NCBI RefSeq assembly: GCF_001646865.1
Contig: NZ_LRRB01000140.1
Span: forward strand, 1 to 64,000
Direction of reading: 5' to 3'
Origin: Aldersonia kunmingensis
Lineage (GTDB): Bacteria; Actinomycetota; Actinomycetes; Mycobacteriales; Mycobacteriaceae
DNA: 64,000 nucleotides
The translations under genes were made by a program, and so were the position numbers. Position 1 is the stretch's first letter, and each line of letters starts with the position of its first letter. The notes beneath the pieces are model-generated. The model was not told where the DNA came from. It ran no database searches and was given only the letters and a program-made list of their open reading frames with translations. This document shows positions 51,901 to 60,241 of this stretch, in pieces.

Positions 51901-52275
51901 TCAAGTGACCGAGACTCGTGCGGCGGGATCCTCGGTGCGGACAATGTCGCCGAAGCGCTGCACAAATTGTGCATACGCCGTGTATGCCTGCGCCAATCCG
52001 CCGAAGCGCCCTGGGGTGCGATCTATTTCGATATAGCCGGTGGACATCGCGCCGAGGCTGGCGATCGTCACATGGAAGGTCAGGTCGTTCACGGAGTCGT
52101 CGACGCTATGCACCGAGAAGGTCGGATGGCTGCCGTCGAATCCGTCAAAGCGGACCGCGGTTCCATTGAATTCGCCGGTCTCGGCGACGAATTCGGAGAT
52201 TTCCGCGAGCCGCGGCCCAGACAGGCGCGTCGTGATTGCGATGGATGAATTGTTCGAGTCGTGCAGGATTGCCAT
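51901..52275 (-). CDS. Hypothetical protein
   Basis: A 124-residue protein of unknown family. It is rich in beta-strand-like alternation (FNGTAVRFDGFDGSHPTFSVHSV and FHVTIASLGAMSTGYIEID) with a C-terminal helix (GLAQAYTAYAQFVQRFGD). No signal peptide or membrane helix. The ATG at 52275 is supported by GTGGAG 8 nt upstream. Codon choice is less GC-rich at third positions than in flanking genes, and the 206-bp gap upstream (52276-52481) is AT-rich, so it may be a recent arrival. Confidence 0.6.
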   Translation of the reverse strand: MAILHDSNNSSIAITTRLSGPRLAEISEFVAETGEFNGTAVRFDGFDGSHPTFSVHSVDDSVNDLTFHVTIASLGAMSTGYIEIDRTPGRFGGLAQAYTAYAQFVQRFGDIVRTEDPAARVSVT

Positions 52276-52481
52276 TGGGGATACTCCACGGTCGGCTGGG
52301 TACTGGCACCTAGTTCCACTTGCGTATGCCGGGCCGGTACCCCTCGCACTGCTCAAACCGTTCCGACTACCTCCACTGTCGTGCGTACCGGACGTTTTGT
52401 TTCGCCTTCAACCAAAGAAATATCGTCACGATCGAATAACGGCGACCTTTCATGCGGGCAACAACAATTCAAAATTCCGAA

Positions 52482-53744
52482 TCATTCATGTTTCGCAGAG
52501 CTATTATGGCGGACCTGATTGAACGGCACCCCCTTGTCCGCAGCATGTTCGCGCGGCAGACCGAGCACTCGTTCGGCAATGACATTGCGGGCCATCTCAT
52601 TGCTGCCGCCACCGAGCGCCACCGTCTGCCGGGACAGGTACCGCTGCCCCACTCCCAGCAGTTGCTCGTCGCCCTCGACAACACCGAACGGACCCGCGAT
52701 CTCCATCGCGGTGTCGACCTCGAGGAAGACCACATCGGAGTGGAAGAGCCGGATGATCGACCCCGCGGCCGGCGGCAACGAGCCGTCCCGCATGGCCGCG
52801 GAAACGTGCTCGACCATCCGATCGCGCACCATGCGGCGCGCCAGCACCCGGCCGACCTTTTCCTGCACGAGCGGGTCGTCCGCGGCACCGACGGACCTCG
52901 CGAGCGCGATCAGATCCGAAGTCGATTCCTCTGACCGCTCGCGGCCCCGGCCGCTGGCGAACTCCGAGCCCTGCCCGACCGCGCGGCGCTCGTGGAAGAG
53001 CAGCCGCGATGCGACCTCCCAACCGCCATTGACCTCACCGACCACCGCGTCATCGCCGAGCCGGAGTCCGTCGAAGAACTCGGTGCAAAAGTCGTTCGAG
53101 CCGTCGACCTGTTCGATCCGGCGCAACTCCACGCCCGGTGAGTTGATCGGCACCAGGAACATCGTCAGCCCCTCGTGCTTCGGCACCGTGGGATCGGTTC
53201 GCACCAAGAGCAATCCGTAGTCCGCCGCGAACGCACTGGTGCTCCAGGTCTTTGCACCGTTGATCACCCAGGCGTCGCCGTCACGTTCCGCACGGGTGAT
53301 CAGGCCCGCCAGATCCGATCCGCCGCTCGGCTCGGACAGCAACTGGACAAGCACTTCCTCGCCCCGCAGCACGGCCGAAATGCGTTCGCGTTTCTGGTCT
53401 TCGGATCCGGTGTCGAGCAGTGTCGCCGCACAAATGGTGAACGTCGGCACATTCAGAATCAGCGGCATCTCGTACTGGGCCACTTCGATGTCGAAGGCAC
53501 GCTGATACGCCACGTCCAGCCCGAGTCCACCGTATTCGCGTGGGAAGCAGATGCCCGCAAAGCCGCCCGAGTACAGCAACTGCTGAAGTTCACGGGCCCG
53601 CTTCCACGCGGCTTCGTCGCCACGTCCTGCCACGGGCGGATTCTCCGGGTCCAGGCGCGGCATGTTCTCGGCGAGCCACTCGCGTGCCCGAGCCGCGAAC
53701 TCCTGCACCGATTCCGTTGCGGCGTGGGCAGTTGTCTCGATCAT
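52482..53744 (-). CDS. Acyl-CoA dehydrogenase, large subunit type
   Basis: A 420-residue FAD-dependent acyl-CoA dehydrogenase. FAD and substrate segments are VQLLSEPSGGSDLAGLITRA and WVINGAKTWSTSAFAADYGLLL, and the C-terminus has GGGSNEMARNVIAERVLGLPR. The usual C-terminal catalytic Glu position reads Gly here, as in long-chain and steroid-type FadE proteins whose base lies elsewhere. The ATG overlaps the stop of a second, divergent-in-sequence dehydrogenase by 3 bp. Paired genes of this type in steroid catabolism encode heterotetramers, so a two-subunit enzyme is likely. Last gene of the nine-gene operon. Confidence 0.88.
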   Translation of the reverse strand: MIETTAHAATESVQEFAARAREWLAENMPRLDPENPPVAGRGDEAAWKRARELQQLLYSGGFAGICFPREYGGLGLDVAYQRAFDIEVAQYEMPLILNVPTFTICAATLLDTGSEDQKRERISAVLRGEEVLVQLLSEPSGGSDLAGLITRAERDGDAWVINGAKTWSTSAFAADYGLLLVRTDPTVPKHEGLTMFLVPINSPGVELRRIEQVDGSNDFCTEFFDGLRLGDDAVVGEVNGGWEVASRLLFHERRAVGQGSEFASGRGRERSEESTSDLIALARSVGAADDPLVQEKVGRVLARRMVRDRMVEHVSAAMRDGSLPPAAGSIIRLFHSDVVFLEVDTAMEIAGPFGVVEGDEQLLGVGQRYLSRQTVALGGGSNEMARNVIAERVLGLPREHAADKGVPFNQVRHNSSAKHE

Positions 53745-54880
53745 GCGGCCGGAGTCCCCTCTGCTGCGTTGCGCGCAATAATTCGGTGATGCCCGGCCGT
53801 CGAGCCGAACATGTTGCGATACAAGGTGATCCGTCGAAGGTAGAGATGCAGGTCGTGTTCCCACGTGACCCCGATGCCACCGTGCAACTGAATGCACTCC
53901 TGGACCAACTGTCCGGCATGCTCACCGAGGTAGGACTTCGCGGCGCTCACCCAGATCAGCGCGGACGGGTTGCCGGCAACGACCTCATCAACGGCGCCTG
54001 CCGTGATCCCGCGGCAGGCGTGCAGCCACATGGTCATGTCGGCGAGCCGGTGCTTGAGCGCCTGATACGAGGCCAGCGGCCGACCGAAGGTGTACCGCTG
54101 TTCGGTCCACTCGATGGTCAACTTCAGCACGGTGTCGATTGCGCCGACGATCTCGGCGCACTGCAGCAGGTTCGCGATATCGGATTGGCGCTGAATCAGG
54201 GCCGGCGTTTGCGCCGCGGTGCCAACCACCGCTGAGGCAGCAACCACAACGGAATCGAATTCGACTCGTGCGTAATGCTTTACCAGGTCCAGGCTCGGCT
54301 GTGGGCGCGCAGTCACCCCGGCAGAGTCAGCCGGGATGAGGAACTGCCGCACGCCGTCGTCGGTGCGCGCAGTCACCAGCAGGAGATCGGCCTCCGAGCC
54401 TGCTTCGACCCGATCCTTCACGCCGTCGAGGCGATAGCCGTCCGGCGTCTGCGTCGCAACCAGCGTCGGTTCGAGCGGACCGAATTGCCGGCCTGGCTCC
54501 TCCACCGCCCAGCTCGCGACCTTGCTGCCCTGCACCAGGTCGGCGATCGCGTCCGCGTGGTCGTCGCGGTTTTCGGCGTCGACCAATCCCGCGAGCACGA
54601 CGCTCACCGGATGCAGCGGACCGGGAGCAACCGTGGTCCCCATCAGCTCCGCGATCGTGGCGAGATCATGCAGGCCGCTGCCCGACACGCTGCCGCCATC
54701 GAGCTCCTCCGGCACAAGCAGTCCGGCCCAGCCGAGCCCAGCGGCCTGTTCCCACCACGCCGCGTCGTAGGACCGGCCATCCGCGTGGAGCGCACGCTGA
54801 TGACTCACGGTCGCGTTCTTGTCGAGGAATGTCCGTGCCGTCCGCAGGAACAGCTCGGTTTCCGGTGCAGTGTTGTTCAC
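53741..54880 (-). CDS. Acyl-CoA dehydrogenase, partner subunit type
   Basis: A 379-residue acyl-CoA dehydrogenase-fold protein. GLGWAGLLVPEELDGGSVSGSG, RYTFGRPLASYQALKHRLADM and QLHGGIGVTWEHDLHLYLRR are typical. Several FAD-contact regions are weak (the middle beta domain begins ASWAVEEPGRQFG), a feature of the smaller subunit of alpha2beta2 dehydrogenases. Start GTG 54880 overlaps the CMD-like stop by 4 bp and its stop overlaps the next dehydrogenase, so three genes are translationally coupled. The pair probably desaturates a CoA ester made from the oxygenase products (inference). Confidence 0.86.
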   Translation of the reverse strand: MNNTAPETELFLRTARTFLDKNATVSHQRALHADGRSYDAAWWEQAAGLGWAGLLVPEELDGGSVSGSGLHDLATIAELMGTTVAPGPLHPVSVVLAGLVDAENRDDHADAIADLVQGSKVASWAVEEPGRQFGPLEPTLVATQTPDGYRLDGVKDRVEAGSEADLLLVTARTDDGVRQFLIPADSAGVTARPQPSLDLVKHYARVEFDSVVVAASAVVGTAAQTPALIQRQSDIANLLQCAEIVGAIDTVLKLTIEWTEQRYTFGRPLASYQALKHRLADMTMWLHACRGITAGAVDEVVAGNPSALIWVSAAKSYLGEHAGQLVQECIQLHGGIGVTWEHDLHLYLRRITLYRNMFGSTAGHHRIIARNAAEGTPAA

Positions 54881-55416
54881 TCGTCCTCCACGCCGAAGGT
54901 GTTGACCGCCATCGCGAGCAGGGCGTATCCGCCGATCGTGAAGACGAGGTCCATTCGTTGTTTGTCGTCGAAATACTTGCCGAGTTCGTCCCAGACCTCG
55001 GCGGAGATGGTGCTCTGTGTGTCGAGGTCGTCAACGGCAGCGACGACGATCCGGTCGCAGTCGTCTGCGGGTTTCCCGTCGCGAATACCGTCGATATCGG
55101 CATCGGTCAGTCCGACTCGCTTTGCGAGCGGAATGTGATGCGTCCACAGGTATTCGCAGCCCCGACGGTGGACTACCCGCATCAGCGCCACTTCGCGGAT
55201 GCGCGGCGACAGCGCCGACTCCCGCAACAGGTAGGTGTTGAACGGTAGGTACGCATGCGTCAGGTCCGTGTGGCGTACCAGCGTGGACAAGACGTTGCCG
55301 GCATCGGCCGGGTTGGCACGCTCGACGGGGAGCAGTGACGTCAGCGACGAACGGACCTCATCGGTCCATTCGTCGGACGGCAACGGCGCCAACCGCAGCG
55401 GATGTCGGGATGTCAT
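54877..55416 (-). CDS. Carboxymuconolactone decarboxylase-like (AhpD fold) protein
   Basis: A 179-residue all-helical protein of the CMD/AhpD superfamily. The core is LSPRIREVALMRVVHRRGCEYLWTHHIPLAKRVGLTD. Where AhpD has the redox pair C-x-x-C, this protein has E-Y-L-W-T-H-H with a single Cys just before the Glu, so it belongs to the subgroup lacking the peroxidase site. Many such proteins sit in catabolic operons with unknown roles, possibly decarboxylation or hydrolysis. ATG 55416 is 7 bp after the EthD-like stop. Confidence 0.8.
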   Translation of the reverse strand: MTSRHPLRLAPLPSDEWTDEVRSSLTSLLPVERANPADAGNVLSTLVRHTDLTHAYLPFNTYLLRESALSPRIREVALMRVVHRRGCEYLWTHHIPLAKRVGLTDADIDGIRDGKPADDCDRIVVAAVDDLDTQSTISAEVWDELGKYFDDKQRMDLVFTIGGYALLAMAVNTFGVEDE

Positions 55417-55423
55417 CGAAAGG

Positions 55424-55732
55424 TCAGGCCGTCGCCTCGTGGATCAGGCTCAGGTACCGCATTACTGCCGGCGGTTCGGTCCGGACGCCGACAGGCTTGG
55501 ACATCGTGCCGCTGGCGAAGAACGCCTTCAGGGTCGCCTTTGCCGTCTCCACGTCCGCGTCGATCTCGTACAGCGTGATGAAGTTGTCGCCGTCCTGCCA
55601 CCGCCGGGCAGATACGAAGCCATCCAGCTCGAGCATCTCGGGAACGTGGACCTCGTTGTGCCAGCGGTTGTAGTCGTCGACGGTGTCTGCCGAGGCGGGC
55701 CCGCTCTCGACGAACAGAATTGACTTAGCCAT
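55424..55732 (-). CDS. EthD/DUF4286-like dimeric alpha/beta-barrel protein
   Basis: A 102-residue protein with the ferredoxin-like fold of the dimeric alpha+beta barrel superfamily: SILFVESGPAS, YNRWHNEVHVPEMLELDGFVSARRW and NFITLYEIDADVETAKATLKAF. The NEVHVPEM segment is the usual active-site strand-helix in EthD-like proteins. Relatives act as small monooxygenases, cyclases or accessory proteins for oxygenases. ATG 55732 has AGGAG 8 nt upstream; sixth gene of the operon. Confidence 0.75.
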   Translation of the reverse strand: MAKSILFVESGPASADTVDDYNRWHNEVHVPEMLELDGFVSARRWQDGDNFITLYEIDADVETAKATLKAFFASGTMSKPVGVRTEPPAVMRYLSLIHEATA

Positions 55733-55773
55733 GTGTGTACTCCTGATCGATGAAAGAACTTGTGAGAGAGGAA

Positions 55774-56619
55774 CTACTGGATCGGCTCGTCGCCGAGCAC
55801 CGTGGTGCGCAGCATCTCTCGCGGCGAGGTCTCGTCGTACGGTGCGGCGCGGTGCAGCACCCCGCGGTTGTCCCAGATGACGGTGTCGCCCACCGACCAG
55901 TTGTGGCTGTAGACCTGCTCGGCGGTGGTGGCGCGCTTCAGCAGGTCGTCCAGCAGGGCCTGGCCCTCGTCGCGGTCCATGCCGACCACGTAGTGGGCCG
56001 AGGCGCCCAGGACCAACGACTTGCGGCCGGAGCGGTGGCTCCAGATCAGCGGATGCTCGTGGGTGGGGCGGGCTCGCCACTGCGCCAACTGTTCCGGCGT
56101 CGGATCGGGGTTGACCCGGCTCTGCGACGCTTCGAGCGAATGCACGACGCGAAGCGAGGCGAACCGCTCCTTCTCGTCATCGGTGAGTCCGTCGTAGGCG
56201 GCATACGAACTGGCGAACTCGGTCTCACCACCGGAGGTAGCGACCTGGACGGCCGAGAGGACGGTCGCCATCTGCGGGTACGAGTTGTCCGTCGGGGTGC
56301 ATCCGTCGATGTGCCAGTCGAAGGTGGCCTTGAGGTAGGCCGCGGAGGAATTCTTCGACTTGTCCAACGTGACGGGGTAGATACCTGCGACCGGGTGGTG
56401 GCCGTCGGCCGAATGGTCGATCGCGCCGAGTCGACGGCAGAACTCGACCTGATCCGCCGGATCGAAGTTCACAGCGGGGAAGACCAGAACGCCGTTGTCC
56501 TCCAAGGCATTCAAAATGGCTTCCGCTATCGCATCGTCACTGACCATGCGGGAGGGATCGATGCCGACAACCTCGGCACCGACCGTGTCGGTGAGTTTGT
56601 TGATGGTCAGCAGACTCAT
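55774..56619 (-). CDS. TauD/TfdA-family 2-oxoglutarate-dependent dioxygenase
   Basis: A 281-residue non-haem iron dioxygenase. The iron-binding HxD is His103-Ile-Asp105 in FDWHIDGCTP, the distal His is His256 in WDNRGVLHRAAPYD, and the 2-oxoglutarate Arg is Arg267 or Arg271 in SPREMLRTT. It would hydroxylate its substrate at the expense of 2-oxoglutarate and oxygen. Lies 49 bp downstream of the small protein gene in the same unit. A second oxidation chemistry in the same operon as the Rieske system suggests successive oxygenations of one molecule. Confidence 0.9.
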   Translation of the reverse strand: MSLLTINKLTDTVGAEVVGIDPSRMVSDDAIAEAILNALEDNGVLVFPAVNFDPADQVEFCRRLGAIDHSADGHHPVAGIYPVTLDKSKNSSAAYLKATFDWHIDGCTPTDNSYPQMATVLSAVQVATSGGETEFASSYAAYDGLTDDEKERFASLRVVHSLEASQSRVNPDPTPEQLAQWRARPTHEHPLIWSHRSGRKSLVLGASAHYVVGMDRDEGQALLDDLLKRATTAEQVYSHNWSVGDTVIWDNRGVLHRAAPYDETSPREMLRTTVLGDEPIQ

Positions 56620-56668
56620 GGCTGTCCTTTCTGGTGTGAAGACAAGAGGTTCCGAGAGACCGCGCGAT

Positions 56669-57004
56669 CTAGGGCATCGGCGCGTCGGTGCGGATCATGA
56701 CGGCGTCCGCGCCATCCACCGGGATGGGTTGATGCATGATCTCGACGGCCATCGCGACCAGGACGAGCGAATAGATCAGGTGCAGCAGGTTGAGTGCATC
56801 CTCGGGAAGGTCGTCGAGGTCGAACTTGTCGCAATACTCGATCGCCTCTTCCAGCCGCGGAAAGAAGGCGTCGTAGAACTCCCGCAACTGCGGCTGCGTG
56901 CTGGAAATGCGGGTGTTCCAGCGCTCGGTTTCCGTGGCCAGGCACCAGGTCGGCGCGAACCCCTCGAGATCGGCAAAGGCGCTGGGCAGCATCGTGTCCG
57001 GCAT
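56669..57004 (-). CDS. Small helical protein paired with Rieske oxygenase (copy 1)
   Basis: A 111-residue acidic, probably all-helical soluble protein of a family I cannot name. Its start overlaps the Rieske gene stop by 1 bp. It is clearly homologous to the protein at 62102-62428, also placed right behind a Rieske gene; both share FADLE, WCL-x-TE, a central FYDA and YCDKF-x-LDDLPED-x-LNL-x-HL. It does not resemble the NTF2-like beta subunits of classic ring-hydroxylating dioxygenases. A structural or electron-transfer accessory of the oxygenase is inferred from this conserved pairing. Confidence 0.8.
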   Translation of the reverse strand: MPDTMLPSAFADLEGFAPTWCLATETERWNTRISSTQPQLREFYDAFFPRLEEAIEYCDKFDLDDLPEDALNLLHLIYSLVLVAMAVEIMHQPIPVDGADAVMIRTDAPMP

Positions 57005-58263
57005 TACGGGGCCACCCCCTCGCCGCGCTCGAGCTTGTAGTCGTCGACCCAGTCGACCGCAACCTTGTGCAGGTGGCGCACCAGAATTTCCTGATCGTTG
57101 AGCGGATAGTCATCCACGATGTCGTATTCAAGGGCCGCCTGCGTACCGCCGAGCATGCCGGCGTCCTGCAGCGCGAACTCCTTCAGCACGACGGCAGCGA
57201 CCTCGTGCTCGATGCGCTCGTGCACGGTGCGGGCCGGGTGGAAGAAGGTGTAGGCCTCGAAGCGGTGGGTGTTGTGCGACGTCGGCCAGTACCGGTACAG
57301 CAGGTACCAACCGTGATAGATCAGGATCTCGAGATTCGGGAAGATCTGGAAGTTGCTGATCCCCCAGTTCTCGACGCCGCCCGGATTCACACCCTCCGGT
57401 ATGGGTCCGAGATCGGGCGAGCGCCACGGGCCTACGAGGCCACTCTCGGTAGCCCGCTCGATCGGGTACATGAACTCGGGATCGAGCAGCCATCGACGCG
57501 TGCCCGCGGTCGACACCAGTCGGTGGGGCCCATCGAGTTGGAAATGCGCGCAGGTGAATCCGGCATTCGGCTTGCGGACCGCCGACGGCACCTGCTGACT
57601 GTGCAGCGACGGGACGTGGTAGTACTCCTGGAAGGCGTCGGCGAAGATCTTCCAGTTGCTGTTGTTGTGCGCGATCCACTCGTAGCGTTCGGTCAGCTTG
57701 TCGAACGGGTACTCATCCAAACCCGTGACCATGGGTCCGAGGAACTCGCGCAGCGTCTGCTTCGGCGATTCGTCGAAGTTGACGAACACGAAGCCGTTCC
57801 AGATATCGCAGTGCACCTCGATCAAGCCGTGCGCTGCGAGGTCGAGGTTGAAGTACTCCGACTCGCTCGGGACGTGGATCAGGGTGCCGTCCAGTGCGTA
57901 ACGCCAGCCGCAGCGCGCGCACAGCAGGTCGTCGCGGGCTTCTCTGGCTTCGACGGCGTCGGTCGAGACGAGCTTGTGGCCGCGCTGCCGGCACGTGTTG
58001 TGGAAGGCCCGGATCTGGTTGTCCTGCCCGCGCACCAGGATGAGCGAAGCATCGACGACCTCGATCTCCTTCGTCGCGACGCTGCCGACGTTCGGCACTT
58101 CCTCGACACGCGCGAGGTTCAACCAGGCGCGCTTGAAGATCGCTTCACGCTCGTCTTCGTAGAACTCGGGGGAAATCGAGTCGCGGAAGGAGATCGGGCC
58201 GGTACCCAACTCGGGGTAGTGCTCGGTCCATGACCCCGCCGCCGGCTTAGCTGGTGCCGTCAT
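57004..58263 (-). CDS. Rieske-type oxygenase alpha subunit with altered Rieske ligands
   Basis: A 419-residue ring-hydroxylating-oxygenase alpha-subunit homologue. In the N-terminal Rieske domain the normal C-x-H and C-x-x-H ligands read Cys91-Arg-Gln93 (NTCRQRGHKL) and Cys115-Ala-Arg-Cys118 (LLCARCGWRY), so both histidines are gone; His96 lies nearby. I rechecked these codons on the DNA. The C-terminal catalytic domain keeps the mononuclear iron ligands His216 and His221 (DAFQEYYHVPSLH), bridging Asp209 and Asp367 (FALQDAG). ATG 58263 has AGGAGG upstream. Third gene of the operon, followed by its small partner gene. Confidence 0.88.
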   Translation of the reverse strand: MTAPAKPAAGSWTEHYPELGTGPISFRDSISPEFYEDEREAIFKRAWLNLARVEEVPNVGSVATKEIEVVDASLILVRGQDNQIRAFHNTCRQRGHKLVSTDAVEAREARDDLLCARCGWRYALDGTLIHVPSESEYFNLDLAAHGLIEVHCDIWNGFVFVNFDESPKQTLREFLGPMVTGLDEYPFDKLTERYEWIAHNNSNWKIFADAFQEYYHVPSLHSQQVPSAVRKPNAGFTCAHFQLDGPHRLVSTAGTRRWLLDPEFMYPIERATESGLVGPWRSPDLGPIPEGVNPGGVENWGISNFQIFPNLEILIYHGWYLLYRYWPTSHNTHRFEAYTFFHPARTVHERIEHEVAAVVLKEFALQDAGMLGGTQAALEYDIVDDYPLNDQEILVRHLHKVAVDWVDDYKLERGEGVAP

Positions 58264-58309
58264 GCCAACCTCCTGATGGTCGTCGAATTACATTGGCCTG
58301 CTTGCCCGG

Positions 58310-59056
58310 TCACAGCACCGAACCGCCATTCACGCCCAGCACCTGCCCGGTGATGAAGCTCGCCTCGTCGGAGCACAGGAACCCAACTGCCGCAGCAATA
58401 TCCGCTCCGGTGCCGAGTCGGCCCATCGGAATGGCCTTGGCAATATCCTCATTGGGCGGCAGGTAGCCGGCGGCCTGTCCGGCATGCTGCATCGGCGTCT
58501 CGATACCGGACGGCGGAATGTTGTTCACCGTGATTCCGGCCGTGGCGTACTCACGCGCCAGCGATTTGGTCAACGTGATGACGCCGCCCTTCGAGGCCGC
58601 GTAGTGCGCCGCGAAAGGCGATCCGCGCTGCGCGCTGGACGACGAGATCATCACGATCCGTCCCCAGTTCGCGGCGATCATGTCGGGCAGGGCGACCTGG
58701 CAGCAATGAAAGGTGCCGGTCAGGTTGACATCGATTACGCGCGACCAGGATTCGATCGAGATCTCGGTGAAGGCTGAGTACCCGAACAATCCCGCGCTCG
58801 TCACCAGAATCTGCACGGGGCCGAGTTCGCTGCGCACCTTCGCGAAGGCGCTCTCGACTGCGGTGCGGTCGGTAACGTCGGCGCGCACCGCGAGTGCGGT
58901 TACCCCGTCGGCCCGCAGATCGTCGGTAACCCGTTGTGCTGCTTGCTCATCGAGGTCCAGAACGGCGACCTTGTAGCCCCGCCGACCCAGTTCATGACAG
59001 GTGGCTTCGCCCATTCCGGACGCTCCGCCCGTGACTACCGCGACTCGTGTCGTCAT
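58310..59056 (-). CDS. Short-chain dehydrogenase/reductase
   Basis: A 248-residue classical SDR: cofactor loop VTGGASGMGEATC, NAG-equivalent VTSAGLFGY, catalytic Ser in MISSSSAQRG and YAASK (Tyr, Lys), with the C-terminal ITGQVLGVNGGSVL of the FabG-like group. Likely oxidises an alcohol formed by one of the oxygenases, or a dihydrodiol-type product (inference). ATG 59056 preceded by GGAGCGGAA. Lies 26 bp after the reductase gene. Confidence 0.88.
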   Translation of the reverse strand: MTTRVAVVTGGASGMGEATCHELGRRGYKVAVLDLDEQAAQRVTDDLRADGVTALAVRADVTDRTAVESAFAKVRSELGPVQILVTSAGLFGYSAFTEISIESWSRVIDVNLTGTFHCCQVALPDMIAANWGRIVMISSSSAQRGSPFAAHYAASKGGVITLTKSLAREYATAGITVNNIPPSGIETPMQHAGQAAGYLPPNEDIAKAIPMGRLGTGADIAAAVGFLCSDEASFITGQVLGVNGGSVL

Positions 59057-59082
59057 TTCCGCTCCATCGCTATTGGCTGTGC

Positions 59083-60162
59083 TCACTCGTAAACCACCCG
59101 GACCGTTCGAGTGGTGGGCAAGGCTTGGCAGGTGACGACATAGCCCTCCGCGATCTCGTCGTCGTCGAGTACGTCGTTGTTGAGCAATTGCGCGGCTCCC
59201 TCGGTCACCTGGGCGATGCACGTTCCGCAGGTGCCGGTCTCGCACGAGGACGGCGGACGCATATCAGCCGACCTGGCCATCTGCATCAGCGTGTATCCGG
59301 CGCGGTACGGCAGCGTGACCTTCTGCCGGTCCAGCTCGATCGTCACCTCCTCGGTGACAACCGCGGCTGCCTCCTCCGCGGTGAGCTCCGGCACGGCCGA
59401 CGCGAAACGTTCGACGTGTACCCGTGCGGCCGGAACACCAGCGTTCAGCAGCGCCGCCTCGACGGTCTCCATGAACGGTGCGGGACCGCAGATGTAGAAC
59501 TCGCACTCTCCGGCGCCGGCGAGGAAGGATTCGATGCCCTCCGGGGTGGCGACCCCGTGCGTCTCGTCGAGATGGTGCCGAAGCTCGAATCGGTTGGCGT
59601 GCCGATCGCTCAGGTTGCCGAGCGCGTCCGCGAAGATCACCGAACTCTCGGCCCGGTTCGCGTAGAACAGGCGCGCGCTGCGGGTCGTGTGCCCGAGCAC
59701 CGAGCGCAGCAGCGAGTACACGGGGGTGATTCCGCTGCCGCCGGCGAATGCGACGAACTCGCGATCGGATTCATCGAGCACGAAGCGGCCCTGCGGCGGC
59801 GCTGCATGCAGGCGATCCCCAGGCGCGACAGCGTCGTTGATCCAGTTCGATACAACCCCGTCGCGGTCGCGCTTGATGGTGACCCGAAGGTTCTCACCGG
59901 TCGCGGGCGTGGACGACATCGAGTAGCAGCGCCGGTGTTCAGCGCCATCGATACACACCGACAGCGTGAGGTACTGCCCGGCGTTGTACCGGAACTGCTG
60001 CCGACTCTCCGGCGGAATCTCGAACACGACGGACACGGCTTCCGGGGTCTCCCGGACCACGTCCGTCACCAGCAGTGGGACGAAACCGTCCGGCACTGTG
60101 GCTGTTGCGGCGCTGGGCGCACCGGCCGCGACGGCGGGCGAGGAAGGCGAGGTCTCAGGCAT
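59083..60162 (-). CDS. KshB-like ferredoxin reductase of the Rieske oxygenase system
   Basis: A 359-residue three-domain electron-transfer protein that would move electrons from NAD(P)H through flavin and a plant-type [2Fe-2S] cluster to the Rieske oxygenases. The flavin site RCYSMSSTP lies near residue 80, the nucleotide region AFAGGSGITPVYSLLRSVL near 140 and FYICGPAPFM later, and the C-terminal cluster motif is CETGTCGTC. Layout and sequence resemble KshB and HsaB-type partners in mycobacterial steroid degradation. First gene of the nine-gene operon; ATG 60162 has CAGGAG upstream, and the operator-like dyad lies just beyond. Confidence 0.9.
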   Translation of the reverse strand: MPETSPSSPAVAAGAPSAATATVPDGFVPLLVTDVVRETPEAVSVVFEIPPESRQQFRYNAGQYLTLSVCIDGAEHRRCYSMSSTPATGENLRVTIKRDRDGVVSNWINDAVAPGDRLHAAPPQGRFVLDESDREFVAFAGGSGITPVYSLLRSVLGHTTRSARLFYANRAESSVIFADALGNLSDRHANRFELRHHLDETHGVATPEGIESFLAGAGECEFYICGPAPFMETVEAALLNAGVPAARVHVERFASAVPELTAEEAAAVVTEEVTIELDRQKVTLPYRAGYTLMQMARSADMRPPSSCETGTCGTCIAQVTEGAAQLLNNDVLDDDEIAEGYVVTCQALPTTRTVRVVYE

Positions 60163-60170
60163 CTCCTGAA

Positions 60171-60208
60171 GATTATCAACTACTTGCCATTGATATCAAG
60201 TAGTTGAC
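60171..60208. promoter_or_regulatory. Predicted MarR operator and promoter of the nine-gene operon
   Basis: TCAACTACTTG (60176-60186) and CAAGTAGTTGA (60197-60207) form a perfect 11-bp inverted repeat spaced by 10 bp, with a second dyad TTGATATCAA (60190-60199) inside. On the minus strand a GATAAT box (60178-60173) lies inside the left arm, about 17 bp behind ACTTGA, so a bound repressor would cover the promoter. The CAAGTAGTTGATA-x-TC element recurs before the second Rieske operon (63834-63849; 15 of 16 bases match the left arm). Confidence 0.75.
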
Positions 60209-60241
60209 ATAGAGTTCACAACAAGTGCTGCGCATACAGGT

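Noticed and set aside
51901-52481. AT-rich stretch and hypothetical gene as a mobile element boundary
   Set aside because: No transposase, integrase, terminal repeats or tRNA attachment site is visible on either side.
56669-57004. Small Rieske-linked protein as a classic beta subunit
   Set aside because: Classic beta subunits are about 160-190 residues with an NTF2-like fold of many strands; this one is about 110 residues and looks all-helical.
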